Positions 14,753 to 23,847 of a stretch of DNA of 64,000 bases are shown in pieces. Positions within the stretch are counted from its first letter, which is position 1; each line of letters opens with the position of its first letter. The stretch is from a virus. The notes under the pieces are model-generated. The model had not been told where the DNA came from. It ran no database searches and was given only the letters and a program-made list of their open reading frames with translations. The stretch lies in IMG/VR virus record IMGVR_UViG_3300025759_000064, positions 46,920 through 110,919 of that record; one strand, given 5' to 3'. The position numbers were made by a program, and so were the translations under genes.

Positions 14753-15058
14753 TATGGGATGGGTGATGAACCACCTAGAGTGATTGATAAAGAACCTGAG
14801 TCAAAGATAGAAAACTTGAATGTGCATGATAATCCTATGGAAACAGCACAGCATATCATTAGAGCGATTGCTGATTATGATGAGGACTTGTATGAATTAG
14901 TCATGTGCAAACCCGCATCATATCCTGATGAAGAGGATGACAAGTACCACGATGGTACTGCTGACTACGATAACGATGTGGATTGGGCTGAGTTACACTC
15001 ACTGATTGGGGCGTTACAATATATGTCAGAAAGATATTACAAGGAGGAAGAAGAATGA
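14708..15058 (+). CDS. Acidic protein with N-terminal repeat
   Basis: 116 residues. The N-terminus MNDETMNDETMNVE comes from a 15-bp tandem repeat. The protein is strongly acidic (DEEDDKYHDG, DYDNDVDW), so a DNA-mimic or chaperone role is imaginable. No family was recognised. It sits between the ArdC-like gene and the SNF2 ATPase with 4-nt overlaps; the company of ArdC is the only hint of a counter-defence role. Confidence 0.6.
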   Translation: MNDETMNDETMNVEIYGMGDEPPRVIDKEPESKIENLNVHDNPMETAQHIIRAIADYDEDLYELVMCKPASYPDEEDDKYHDGTADYDNDVDWAELHSLIGALQYMSERYYKEEEE

Positions 15059-17751
15059 TTGATACAACTAGATTTATACCGAGCAACGAAGATATGCACA
15101 AACTAATCAAAGCCTTTGCGTCAGTTCACGTAGAGAATGAGAAAGATGACATCGGGCCTAACAGACCTGACGCACCATTCTTTGAGAGAGTAGCACGCAT
15201 GGATAGTATTGATGAAGAAGATTACATCGAGATGGCTGATAGATTCTATAAATACATTAACACACAACTACCAACTATTCAACACATCGCTGGCTACCCA
15301 CCTGAAACAGATTGGTCTCAAGCACTTATTGTATTGAAAGAGAAAGGTGAGAAGGCTAGGGCTGCTAGACTAGAACGTGAAAAGATACTTGCACAATTTG
15401 AAAGAGATAGAGGAGATATACGCCGTTTGTTTATGGATGCGGTGAAGAAGTTACAATGTGAATCAAGCATTAATGCTTTTAATGTATCTTTTGTTAGAGT
15501 ATTACCTGAAACAAACATGATTAGTTTTGCTACGCAGTTGGAGGAAATAGGTATGACATCAGCCGAGGCTCTAGCCGAAGTTGCTACATGGATGCGTAAG
15601 TATGCACAGATGATAGTCTCCAATAATCAGTCAAAAATAGTCCAAATTGAGGAATATGAAGAGGTTTGGTACAGCAGAAACGACCCTCACCAACGTTATC
15701 CGCGTAAAAGTAAGAGGTTAGCATTGGATTGGGGTACACGTGACTCAGACCTGTATAGGACTCTAAAGAACAAGATACCCTTCCCCTCATTCAAATGGGA
15801 TGGGGAGAAAATGTCAGTAGCACTTGATGTTATGGTGATTAATACTGCTGTTAAAATACTACAAGAAATGGGCTATTTTACCCATGTAATAGAAGTTTTT
15901 GCATCAAAACTTGAAGCAAGTCAACCCACACCTACTAACAGTAGTGGTTATAGTGCCACCTTAAAATCAGATGCTATAATACTCAAAGTTCCATTCGATG
16001 ATACTAATTCAAGGGCTGTAATTAAAAATGTAAATGGTAGGAAATGGTTAGCAGACATCAAAGCATGGTCTGTTCCTCTATCGGAAGCAAATGTGTTGAT
16101 TAAAAAACTAGGTGAGAAAGATGTGTTTGGTGAACAATCAAGTCAGAAACAGAAACTACTCGCTGAGGTAAATAAGATAGAAGAAGTCAAAACATACCTC
16201 ATGGGTAAGGCTGAGAGAATAGCAATCAGTGATGCTACCGCTTTACATGACGATGATTTAGTCAAGGACATGAAAGACAGACTAGCAGCAATGTTTCCCG
16301 CAGGTCGCGAGTTATATCCTTTCCAATACGCTGGTGTTAGGTTTGCTGAGTTAGCAGATGGGAGATGTCTCATTGGTGATGACATGGGTGTAGGTAAGAC
16401 CATCCAAGCAATTGCATACTCAGCCTTACATCAGGAACATTGGCCTGTAATTGTGGTATGCCCTGCTAATCTAAAGTATAATTGGGGCAGAGAAATTAGC
16501 ACTTGGCTACCTAACTCAACTGTTCAAGTGGTAAAGAATGGGAAGGTGGATTTAGAAGGCTGTGACTTTACCGTTATCAACTACGACTTAGCAACTAGAC
16601 AGAAGGATAACTTAGATGCTTTAGGTGCTAATCTAATCATCTTCGATGAATCACATTACTTGAAGAATAGTAAAGCCAAGAGAACTATTGCTTGTGTATC
16701 CGTAGCAGAGAATGCTAACTCAGTTATATGTCTCAGTGGTACACCGATTACTAACAGACCAATTGAACTATTCACTACGCTTGAGATGATTAAACCTGCT
16801 GAATACAAGGGCAACTTCTTCCCTTATGCTAAAAGATATTGTAATGCTCATAACAATGGTTGGGGTTGGGACTTCAACGGTTCATCCAATGTTGAAGAGT
16901 TGCATGAGAAACTAAGAGATATTATGATACGCAGAATGAAGAACGATGTGCTTGAAGAGTTGCCTGATAAGATTAGACAGTTCATTCCAATAGTACCTAG
17001 TACAAAGTATCTAGCAGATTATAGAAGGCTTGCTAGACAATGGCTCAGTGAGTATGACTACTACAAGACAGCAGGTGGTATGCCAGCAGGGTTTGTATTG
17101 AATATGCTTACTGCACTTAGACATGCTGCTGGGCAAATGAAAGTACCTGCTGCTGCTGATTGGATAGCAGAGTACCACGACCAAAACCCTGACAAACCTA
17201 TCATAGTATTCCACCATCACAAAGATGTAGGAGAAGAATTGATTAAACTATTACGCACTGATAAAAGATTCAGTGGTAGGAGATGGAGTACAATCAACGG
17301 TAGTACCCCTGCTGAAAAGAGAGATGCTAGAGTTCAGGCTTTCCAAGCAGGTGAATTAAGTGGGCTTATCTGTTCAACGATTGCTGCTAAAGAAGGATTG
17401 ACTCTTACAGAAGCAGACACAGTAGTGTTCATAGAAAGAGAATGGGTATCAGGTTGGGAAGAACAAGCAGAAGATAGAGTCAATCGTATAGGACAAGATG
17501 CTGATACAGTACACGCAGTATATCTATCAGTTGTTGGTACTATTGATGAGAAGTTTGATAGAATCGTAGAAGATAAGAGAGAGGTTGTAAGTGCAATCTT
17601 AGATGGTACTACACATGAAGAAGGTACTAAGTCAGGGGTAGCAAAAGCATTACTGCAAGCAATGGTTGATGCGGGAGACATACCAGCAGGTATGATGAAA
17701 GACATAGGTGTTGCTAAACCTAAGTCACACACAGGAGAGGAAGAAGAATGA
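15055..17751 (+). CDS. SNF2-family DNA-dependent ATPase
   Basis: 898 residues. The C-terminal half is a full SNF2/SF2 motor: motif I GDDMGVGKT (Lys448), motif II DESH at 531-534, motif III LSGTP, and motif VI AEDRVNRIGQ at about 805-814. The N-terminal 400 residues are not recognisable by eye. The last domain resembles SMARCAL1/RadD-type enzymes that anneal or remodel DNA forks. Likely substrates are replication or recombination intermediates of viral DNA, or host DNA-bound proteins. It is the last gene of the ArdC operon and ends with EEE. Confidence 0.85.
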   Translation: MIDTTRFIPSNEDMHKLIKAFASVHVENEKDDIGPNRPDAPFFERVARMDSIDEEDYIEMADRFYKYINTQLPTIQHIAGYPPETDWSQALIVLKEKGEKARAARLEREKILAQFERDRGDIRRLFMDAVKKLQCESSINAFNVSFVRVLPETNMISFATQLEEIGMTSAEALAEVATWMRKYAQMIVSNNQSKIVQIEEYEEVWYSRNDPHQRYPRKSKRLALDWGTRDSDLYRTLKNKIPFPSFKWDGEKMSVALDVMVINTAVKILQEMGYFTHVIEVFASKLEASQPTPTNSSGYSATLKSDAIILKVPFDDTNSRAVIKNVNGRKWLADIKAWSVPLSEANVLIKKLGEKDVFGEQSSQKQKLLAEVNKIEEVKTYLMGKAERIAISDATALHDDDLVKDMKDRLAAMFPAGRELYPFQYAGVRFAELADGRCLIGDDMGVGKTIQAIAYSALHQEHWPVIVVCPANLKYNWGREISTWLPNSTVQVVKNGKVDLEGCDFTVINYDLATRQKDNLDALGANLIIFDESHYLKNSKAKRTIACVSVAENANSVICLSGTPITNRPIELFTTLEMIKPAEYKGNFFPYAKRYCNAHNNGWGWDFNGSSNVEELHEKLRDIMIRRMKNDVLEELPDKIRQFIPIVPSTKYLADYRRLARQWLSEYDYYKTAGGMPAGFVLNMLTALRHAAGQMKVPAAADWIAEYHDQNPDKPIIVFHHHKDVGEELIKLLRTDKRFSGRRWSTINGSTPAEKRDARVQAFQAGELSGLICSTIAAKEGLTLTEADTVVFIEREWVSGWEEQAEDRVNRIGQDADTVHAVYLSVVGTIDEKFDRIVEDKREVVSAILDGTTHEEGTKSGVAKALLQAMVDAGDIPAGMMKDIGVAKPKSHTGEEEE

Positions 17752-17754
17752 ACC

Positions 17755-17778
17755 TTGGCTATATAAACCGAGATTGAA
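17755..17778 (+). promoter_or_regulatory. 24-bp TATA element, copy 4
   Basis: Variant with G instead of A before the CTATATAAA block (TTGGCTATATAAACCGAG). It serves the operon beginning at 17795. A nine-codon frame (MNLGYINRD) from 17749 ends inside it. Confidence 0.8.
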
Positions 17779-17794
17779 TTAAGTGGTGATTAAG

Positions 17795-18067
17795 ATGTTG
17801 TTTGATTGTGAGTTTTGTAATGAAAAAGGAATGGAATTAAGTCTAGGGACATACTTAGCACCCTCAGTATTCTATGGTGGTGAGCCTAAGGAAACAGACA
17901 TTATCGTAATGAAATGTATTGAGTGTGGTGTGCATGAGCCTTGTGATGATGATGATTTAATAGGCTTCATCATGCAGATATTAGGTGAGACTAACTACCA
18001 AAAAGCGATGATAAAAACACTACAAATATTGTGGAAAGAAACATACATGAAGGAGATGATTGAATGA
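17795..18067 (+). CDS. Zinc-ribbon-like small protein
   Basis: 90 residues from the ATG at 17795 (GGTGAT upstream); GTG 17783 is less likely. CEFC at 5-8 and CIEC in the middle form a likely zinc site. An acidic CDDDDL and a helical C-terminus follow. The function is unknown. Confidence 0.6.
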   Translation: MLFDCEFCNEKGMELSLGTYLAPSVFYGGEPKETDIIVMKCIECGVHEPCDDDDLIGFIMQILGETNYQKAMIKTLQILWKETYMKEMIE

Positions 18068-18336
18068 AGATAGACTTAAGCGAAACAAAACCTGTGTATG
18101 AAATACACATTTGGTATGAAATATCAGAGTGTAAAACCTGCGACCATATGTCGTTAGGTGAGTTTGATGACTTTGAAAAGTTCGACAATAAAGATGAGGC
18201 GATAGAAGCGTATAACAAATTAGATTGTGCATACAAAATACTCATGGAATATGCTGGTGATGATGGTGATTGGTTAATGCAATGTGCACCCAAAAGGCGG
18301 AACATGCTACAAGATAGTGGAGGTGATGATGAATGA
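18064..18336 (+). CDS. Hypothetical acidic protein
   Basis: 90 residues, with CKTC near residue 24 and a late C; DDFEKFDNKDEAIEAYNKL looks like a small alpha/beta domain of the kind often seen in phage accessory proteins. ATGA overlaps on both sides. No family was recognised. Confidence 0.55.
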   Translation: MKIDLSETKPVYEIHIWYEISECKTCDHMSLGEFDDFEKFDNKDEAIEAYNKLDCAYKILMEYAGDDGDWLMQCAPKRRNMLQDSGGDDE

Positions 18337-18539
18337 TTGACACAGACATGGCTGAACAAATACTGCAAGGTGATGACACACACCCTGACATCCCATGTCA
18401 TAACAGCAGGTTACAGGCGTTGGGACTAGAGATGCTCGCAGAAGTCAAGCGGTTGCGATACCACCTTGACTTGATGATAGAAAAGTTCGGTGAAGCATAC
18501 CTTATTGAAACATTGATTGAAAGAGGTGAAGAAGAATGA
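18333..18539 (+). CDS. MIDTD paralogue 1
   Basis: 68 residues. It is the first of five proteins beginning MIDTD. It has LAEVKRLRYHLDLM in the middle, the same E-V-K-R-L segment as its neighbours, probably a short coiled coil. The E-V-K-R-L word recalls the phage Ea22-like accessory proteins. It ends GEEE from the next ribosome site. The function is unknown. Confidence 0.6.
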   Translation: MIDTDMAEQILQGDDTHPDIPCHNSRLQALGLEMLAEVKRLRYHLDLMIEKFGEAYLIETLIERGEEE

Positions 18540-18835
18540 TTGACACAGACACAATTGAAAAATACATACTTGGTGGTGAATGGGAGAACCAATACCCACA
18601 AGTAATAGAATATCTGCTCGCAGAAGTCAAGAGGTTGAAAAAAGAACTAGCGTTTTACACAGACAACTGCACTGTTGTGTGGATGCTCGATGATGTCTTG
18701 TCCGTTGATAACACATTGTCAGATGAACAAGCATCGTGGGTTCTTGAAAGAATGGAACACAAGCACGACGCTTGCTTAGGTATCAGTTGGGACACGATTG
18801 AGTTTTGGATTAGCGAGGTGAAGAAGAATGATTGA
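18536..18835 (+). CDS. MIDTD paralogue 2
   Basis: 99 residues: MIDTDTIEKYILGG, then LLAEVKRLKKELAFY (coiled coil), then a C-terminal domain with WVLERMEHKH. It overlaps the next gene by 8 nt in a different frame, so the usual Glu tail is lost and the protein ends VKKND. The function is unknown. Confidence 0.6.
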   Translation: MIDTDTIEKYILGGEWENQYPQVIEYLLAEVKRLKKELAFYTDNCTVVWMLDDVLSVDNTLSDEQASWVLERMEHKHDACLGISWDTIEFWISEVKKND

Positions 18836-19277
18836 CACAGACAAATACGAAGGACATACAGTAAATCGTAGGGATAAATTGGGAACTTTTGCTGGTACTG
18901 ATATATATGTATGGACTTACTTTGCTCAAGAACTTCCGAGTTGGACGAGTAAAGCGGATTTCCTATTGGTAGAAGACGCACCACTTCTCCTAGCAGAATA
19001 CAAAAAACTACGTCAGTTTGCTAGGCTTAGTAATTACAGTTTTTCTGAATCATTACCTGAATTGATGCAAGCACTTGTAGATGAGCGAGCAGAAGTCAAG
19101 CGGTTGCGTGAAGAACTTGACGAGGTTTATCAAGAGAGAGATAAATACGAAGGTGCTTTGAACATAGCACTTGAACACTTAGGCTATCAAGGTGCAGACC
19201 ACGAATGGTTTTGCAGAGAGAAGTATCAATGCAATGTGTATGGTGATGAACTACTAACAAAGGAGGAAGAAGAATGA
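18828..19277 (+). CDS. MIDTD paralogue 3
   Basis: 149 residues, the longest of the set. MIDTDKYEGHT is followed by a strand-rich part (DIYVWTYFAQELPSW), DAPLLLAEYKKLRQF, then RAEVKRLREELDEVYQERDK, a clear coiled coil. The first EVKRL-like segment follows a D-A-P-x-L-L motif as in Ea22-like phage proteins. It ends KEEEE. Confidence 0.6.
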   Translation: MIDTDKYEGHTVNRRDKLGTFAGTDIYVWTYFAQELPSWTSKADFLLVEDAPLLLAEYKKLRQFARLSNYSFSESLPELMQALVDERAEVKRLREELDEVYQERDKYEGALNIALEHLGYQGADHEWFCREKYQCNVYGDELLTKEEEE

Positions 19278-19609
19278 TTGACACAGACAAATACGAAAAA
19301 CATACACCTATGTGGTATTTAGATGGTGACTCAGATGGATGGTGGATTCTATCTGACTTCACTACACATAATGATTGCGTAGTAGCGGAAGTGCGGTCAG
19401 AAAACGAAGCCGATGCACAACTCATGGCAGACGCACCTGACTTACTCATAGAAGTCAAGCGGTTGCGTCGTCTATGTAATACATTATTCACCTATGCACA
19501 TAGCATTGAAACCGGACAATCCACCATCGAGAAATCCAATGGAGAGCCTCTAAGCACAATAGATTTTGAGAAAGATATGACTTGGGTGAATTGGGGTGAA
19601 GAAGAATGA
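19274..19609 (+). CDS. MIDTD paralogue 4
   Basis: 111 residues: MIDTDKYEKHTPMWYL, a strand-rich part, then LMADAPDLLIEVKRLRRL, the best match to the A-D-A-P-x-L-L-x-E-V-x-R-L-R block common in phage accessory proteins. It shares its first eight residues with paralogue 3, as a duplication would produce. Confidence 0.6.
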   Translation: MIDTDKYEKHTPMWYLDGDSDGWWILSDFTTHNDCVVAEVRSENEADAQLMADAPDLLIEVKRLRRLCNTLFTYAHSIETGQSTIEKSNGEPLSTIDFEKDMTWVNWGEEE

Positions 19610-19716
19610 ATCTAGTTAATGTAATACCTGCTGTATTAGTATTTGGGATATTTATTACTTTGATAGGTCACCTGTTATTTGAATCATTCATATACTCTCG
19701 CACCCGTATGAATTGA
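19606..19716 (+). CDS. Single-span membrane mini-protein
   Basis: 36 residues with a hydrophobic span at about 4-27 (VNVIPAVLVFGIFITLIGHL). ATGA overlap with the previous gene. A further 17-codon frame from 19716 runs into TATA element 5. The function is unknown. Confidence 0.5.
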   Translation: MNLVNVIPAVLVFGIFITLIGHLLFESFIYSRTRMN

Positions 19717-19757
19717 TGATAGTCGTTGTTTGCGATTATATGAGAGTGATTAGAACA

Positions 19758-19781
19758 TTGACTATATAAACCGAGATTGAA
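19758..19781 (+). promoter_or_regulatory. 24-bp TATA element, copy 5
   Basis: Perfect copy with the core CTATATAAACCGAGATTG. It serves the operon 19798-21321. Confidence 0.85.
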
Positions 19782-19797
19782 TGAAAGAGTGGTAACT

Positions 19798-19986
19798 ATG
19801 ACAAATAAGAATTGGATTAACTTTGCTAGATACAGTTCCCCACCAATAGGTAAGGGTAGGATGTATCAGTGTGAACTGAATGAACAAGAGGGTGAATTGA
19901 TATTGAGTATAGACCTTGATGGGACTAGATTTGAAGGTAAACTATACGATATAAGTATGATATTAACGAAGGAGGAAGAAGAATGA
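19798..19986 (+). CDS. Small hypothetical protein
   Basis: 62 residues from the ATG at 19798 (GAGTGG upstream). A short strand-rich protein (MYQCELNEQEGELILSIDL) that looks like a small beta barrel or sheet. It ends TKEEEE. No family was recognised. Confidence 0.55.
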   Translation: MTNKNWINFARYSSPPIGKGRMYQCELNEQEGELILSIDLDGTRFEGKLYDISMILTKEEEE

Positions 19987-20261
19987 GTTACGGATATGAA
20001 CCTAGTCCTAAACCTACATGGTGGAAGGGACTAACTGAGAAAGAGCAGATAGAGTGGTATAATGGTTACATTAAAGCACTAAAGGATGTAATTACTTACG
20101 GTAATAGTAACATAAACGGTGACCTTGAAGATGCGAGGCGAGAGTTATTTTTACTAACAGGAAAATACGAAAGAAACACCGATAAAGAACCCACAATGTT
20201 AGATGTGATTATGAAAATGAGTAGTAACATTGTGAGATATGAAAAGGGGGAAGAAGAATGA
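19983..20261 (+). CDS. Small hypothetical helical protein
   Basis: 92 residues, starting with ATGA overlap; WWKGLTEKEQIEWYNGYIKA suggests helices. It ends GEEE. No family was recognised. Confidence 0.55.
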   Translation: MSYGYEPSPKPTWWKGLTEKEQIEWYNGYIKALKDVITYGNSNINGDLEDARRELFLLTGKYERNTDKEPTMLDVIMKMSSNIVRYEKGEEE

Positions 20262-21097
20262 GTATGAAGGGTAAGGCAAAAAGAGGGCGAAATTGGGATA
20301 ATTTACAAGAAGAGTTCGTTTATGAACTAGCAGAAACTAGAATGGCAAACGGTGAATTGATGGGTTTACCTGCCATAACAATGTTCTATAATCAAGAGTT
20401 TAATGGTAAATATGATGATTGGATTGAGCGACCAGTTAGTGCTATCGCTTCTAGGTTAAACAAAATACGTGCTAGAAAGAAAGATGAGATGTTAAGAGAA
20501 AAACGTAGACAAGCGTTAGCAAATCAAAGAGAAAATTATCAGCGTGAAATAAATGAGACGATTGAAGAAATAACTCCTAAAAATAAACACATGACACTAG
20601 ATGCACATAAAAGATTACTAAAATCTGAACGTCATGTAAAGGGTGCAGAAACTAAAAGAGAGTTAGCAAAGACTCATCTAAACTTAGGTAAAACTTGGTC
20701 GATGGATGACAAGATATACTTGTATGAAAATTGGGATATTGATGGTATATTTGGTGCAAGTACTATTTCTGACCATGCACAAGAGGTAGCGGATACTCTC
20801 AGTAGGACTCTTGATTCTTGTCGCACTAAACATTACGTTTTATCGAGAGATAAAAAGTTCTTGAAGAGGTACGAGGAAATGTATGGTATTCGTAAGGATG
20901 GTGTATTTAAGAAATACATGGAAGAGAAAAATGAAGTAAAAACTCTTGAAGATATTGTTGAATACCGAGGCTTCACCTCACTCTTCTTCCGTCTGTATAC
21001 ATGGTCTAAGAATAGGAAAGACCGTAAGAGGATGAAGAAAGAACTAAAGAGACAGGCTCAAGAAAAATACAGAAGATATGTGGAGGACTTAGAATGA
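20258..21097 (+). CDS. Basic protein with two SANT/Myb-like segments
   Basis: 279 residues, highly basic. An N-terminal segment (RNWDNLQEEFVYELAETRM ... VSAIASRLNKIRA) and a second one (TWSMDDKIYLYENWDIDG ... VADTLSRTLDSCRTKHYVL) each have the W-x(n)-three-helix pattern of SANT/Myb or related DNA-binding domains. The C-terminus is Lys/Arg-rich (RKRMKKELKRQAQEKYRR). A sequence-specific DNA-binding factor is likely; it could act on the repeated promoters, but nothing links them directly. Confidence 0.55.
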   Translation: MSMKGKAKRGRNWDNLQEEFVYELAETRMANGELMGLPAITMFYNQEFNGKYDDWIERPVSAIASRLNKIRARKKDEMLREKRRQALANQRENYQREINETIEEITPKNKHMTLDAHKRLLKSERHVKGAETKRELAKTHLNLGKTWSMDDKIYLYENWDIDGIFGASTISDHAQEVADTLSRTLDSCRTKHYVLSRDKKFLKRYEEMYGIRKDGVFKKYMEEKNEVKTLEDIVEYRGFTSLFFRLYTWSKNRKDRKRMKKELKRQAQEKYRRYVEDLE

Positions 21098-21321
21098 TTG
21101 ACACAGACACACTCATTCAAGCATTCAAACGCGGTGTAGAAGATGGTCTTATAGAACAAGGATTGGTTCATGCTCATGAATATTCACAGTTTGCTTTAAT
21201 AGCGGATGAATTAGGTGATGGGAGTGAGTATCTTTGGAAAAACTACCAAGATGGCTATGAGTTTGGTGCGTATCTTCACCACGTTATGTCTGTTGCGGAT
21301 GTAGAGGTGATGAGAGAATGA
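21094..21321 (+). CDS. MIDTD paralogue 5
   Basis: 75 residues: MIDTDTLIQAFKRGVEDGLI followed by a charged helical domain. It shares the MIDTD start and the DNA around it with 18333-19609 but lacks the EVKRLR segment, so it may be a case of 5'-end exchange rather than full paralogy. Confidence 0.55.
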   Translation: MIDTDTLIQAFKRGVEDGLIEQGLVHAHEYSQFALIADELGDGSEYLWKNYQDGYEFGAYLHHVMSVADVEVMRE

Positions 21322-21401
21322 AGATGCCTGAGATGTATTACAATCAGGGAAGTATATACTATCCCCGCAATAGAACTGTTGACTATATAAACCGAGATTG
21401 A
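21318..21401 (+). CDS. Possible micro-ORF ending in the promoter repeat
   Basis: 27 codons (MKMPEMYYNQGSIYYPRNRT...) starting with ATGA overlap and ending VDYINRD-stop inside TATA element 6. It is the same arrangement as at 13656-13742. Translation is plausible; function as a peptide is unproven. Confidence 0.3.
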   Translation: MKMPEMYYNQGSIYYPRNRTVDYINRD

Positions 21402-21402
21402 A
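21379..21402 (+). promoter_or_regulatory. 24-bp TATA element, copy 6
   Basis: Perfect copy. It serves the operon 21421-26268 (phosphohistidine-domain protein, PTP-like phosphatase and three unknowns). Confidence 0.85.
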
Positions 21403-21420
21403 TAAAGGAGAGAACTGAAA

Positions 21421-23847
21421 ATGACGATGACGAAAGATGATGATACCAAAGGTATGAGTGTAGAAGAACTGTTCGCAGACTTCTTCAATTCAGCCAAAGA
21501 AACAGATGCAAAGAAAGTGAAAACCAGTAGCGTACAGTTTAGTACAGTTAGCAAAGAGAGAAGAATACTATGTAACTCTCAGAAAGCAAGTGATATGGTA
21601 AAGTATGGGATACACTATAATTCAGGTGAGGTTAGATGGAAGCCACCTAAGACAGAACTAATATTACTTACAGATACATACGAGGTAGTTCAGTCTGCTT
21701 TCGATAGACTACTACCTGAGTGTGAGGATGGTAAGACTGCTTTCCTTCGCACATGTCCTCAGGAGGCTAGACATGGTGTCTTAGAATCCTTGAGTGTTAC
21801 ACAAGAGACACTAGAAGATTCTTGGAAAAAGTTAGTTGAAACCATGGATGAGCATGACCCTAATGGTAGCCTAATCCTACAACCATTCATCAATGCCACA
21901 TCTAGTTGTGTGCTTGCACCTCAACAGTTCGCTGCTGTTGCTGAGGGTCACGATGGTATCACGGCAGGTATCAATGAAGAGACTGGAAGAATGTTATACT
22001 TCGCACTGAATCCTGAACAAACATATCTATCAAACGACATACACATGGTCAATCCTAATTGTAAGTTTGATTCATCCACTAAGACAACTAACTATGAGTT
22101 AGAGTTCGTCTATCAAAGAGATGAGGACTTTAAGAGAAAAATGGGTGGTGGTACTGAACCTTTCATTACACAGATACGTGGCTCACCCCCTAATCCACCT
22201 AGAGAATTACCTTTTACCTACATAGATGAAAACGGTGTTGAGCGTGTTGCTAACATAGATGGTAGTGCTGGCTCAACTGGGAGATGCGAAGCCAAAGAAG
22301 TATGGACTGCATCAGGTTTGGAAGAAGTGGCGTGGTTAGAAGCCAACATCACAAGAGACTTATGCCCTGATGGGTTTGTTATATCTCATCCAACTGGCTC
22401 TCTTATGTCACACATTTGTGCTCATGCAAGACAGCATGGTATACCATACATAGTAGGTGAAGTAAACGTGGGTGATAGGTTTACAGAAGGTTCACAAACA
22501 TGGCTTGCACTTGACCCTAATTGGGATATCGTACCTCAACCTTACAACCCATGTGTACCTGAATACATTGAAGCATTCAAGGCTGGACTACTACGTTCAC
22601 AGACACACTGGCAAAGACAACAGGGTTGGTTTGCTCACTTCTTCCACCAATGGGTTGGTCTAAACTACAATGGTATAGAGACTGCTTACTTAGCAGGTGG
22701 CTTCGTTGGTTGGATGGTTAAGGCTATCCTTGCCCTCTCACTAGGTGAGATGAGATATTCTCAAGGTAACAAAAAGAATATTTGTGTAGACCTTTGGCCT
22801 ACCTTAACAGCAATTATGGGTGAAACTGAATGGGAAGAGTTGTCAGGAGAGAAGCACGCTGGTACTACAAGACAGCATTACTATGCTTTACTTGAGCAAC
22901 TAAACTTAGATACAGTTGAAATGGAAATGGCTTTGAGATGGTGTAAGAAACACTTCTCCACTGGTTGGGGCACACACACAAGTTTTGGTGGTGCTAACTG
23001 GGGTGCATGTGCATCAAGAGGGGCTGATGTTTGTAAGAGCGTGAATGCATTCTTAGCAGAGCCAAATCAAGAAACACTTAACGATTTGATAGGTGAAGTG
23101 AATCTAGCAAAGAACCTAGAACACAATGGAGGCTTCTTGTATAATAAGTTCCTAAGTAGAAAAGCCTTTGATTATAGTACAATGCATACAGATAGTGCAG
23201 GTAATCAGAAGGGACTATTCTCTCATTCACCTGAGGCTTTATCATACATGTTTAGAACCTATGAGTTAGCAAGAGAGTTCCTTGATGGTGACGCAAACAA
23301 AGGTAACAAAGCACCCACTAATGATTGGGTAGAAATATTTGGTTTCCTAAACGGTAAAGGTGCATCCTACTTCCGTCAACATTTCATCGCTAGTGACTTA
23401 GATGTACCTGAGTCATTGAGAAATGCAGCAATAGCGTGTGGACCTAAACTACTACACTACAATAACAAATACTCAACTGAGGAAAGTTATGTTCCATGTG
23501 GTATCAGTACATGTGAATTATGTATCAAGAATGATGTGTTGGTTGTCAATCTAAAGTATGGTAATGTAGGCTCTCAGTTATTGTCTACTACTTACCCTGA
23601 GGTGTTCATGGCTGGTGGTAAAGAAGTATCATCAGTCGATAGTTATGCAGTTGCATCTTTACTTAGAGAGAAGAAGTATACGGATGTTACACCAAAGATG
23701 TGGATAGATGGGTGGAATGGTTTGAATAAACTAGATGCCGCTTATGCCCTGTTGTCTGACCTGATGAGTAAGTTCCTGAGTAACCAAATGGCTGACAACA
23801 ACCAGTGGACTGAGGAAGTATTAAAATTATTGAAGGAGGAAAAGTGA
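21421..23847 (+). CDS. Protein with PEP-utiliser-like phosphohistidine domain
   Basis: 808 residues. Residues about 300-365 look like the swivelling phosphohistidine domain of PEP-utilising enzymes: DGFVISHPTGSLMSH, then ICAHARQHGIPYIVG, with His331 at the place of the phosphorylated histidine (family pattern T-G-G-x-x-S-H-x-A-x-x-A-R-x-x-G-I-P). Before it, GSLILQPFINATSSCVL (149-165) resembles the end of the ATP-grasp domain of PPDK/PEP synthase or rifampicin phosphotransferase. The C-terminal 400 residues are unrecognised and contain CGISTCELC. It would be a phosphotransferase of unknown substrate. The next gene is a PTP-like phosphatase. Confidence 0.6.
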   Translation: MTMTKDDDTKGMSVEELFADFFNSAKETDAKKVKTSSVQFSTVSKERRILCNSQKASDMVKYGIHYNSGEVRWKPPKTELILLTDTYEVVQSAFDRLLPECEDGKTAFLRTCPQEARHGVLESLSVTQETLEDSWKKLVETMDEHDPNGSLILQPFINATSSCVLAPQQFAAVAEGHDGITAGINEETGRMLYFALNPEQTYLSNDIHMVNPNCKFDSSTKTTNYELEFVYQRDEDFKRKMGGGTEPFITQIRGSPPNPPRELPFTYIDENGVERVANIDGSAGSTGRCEAKEVWTASGLEEVAWLEANITRDLCPDGFVISHPTGSLMSHICAHARQHGIPYIVGEVNVGDRFTEGSQTWLALDPNWDIVPQPYNPCVPEYIEAFKAGLLRSQTHWQRQQGWFAHFFHQWVGLNYNGIETAYLAGGFVGWMVKAILALSLGEMRYSQGNKKNICVDLWPTLTAIMGETEWEELSGEKHAGTTRQHYYALLEQLNLDTVEMEMALRWCKKHFSTGWGTHTSFGGANWGACASRGADVCKSVNAFLAEPNQETLNDLIGEVNLAKNLEHNGGFLYNKFLSRKAFDYSTMHTDSAGNQKGLFSHSPEALSYMFRTYELAREFLDGDANKGNKAPTNDWVEIFGFLNGKGASYFRQHFIASDLDVPESLRNAAIACGPKLLHYNNKYSTEESYVPCGISTCELCIKNDVLVVNLKYGNVGSQLLSTTYPEVFMAGGKEVSSVDSYAVASLLREKKYTDVTPKMWIDGWNGLNKLDAAYALLSDLMSKFLSNQMADNNQWTEEVLKLLKEEK

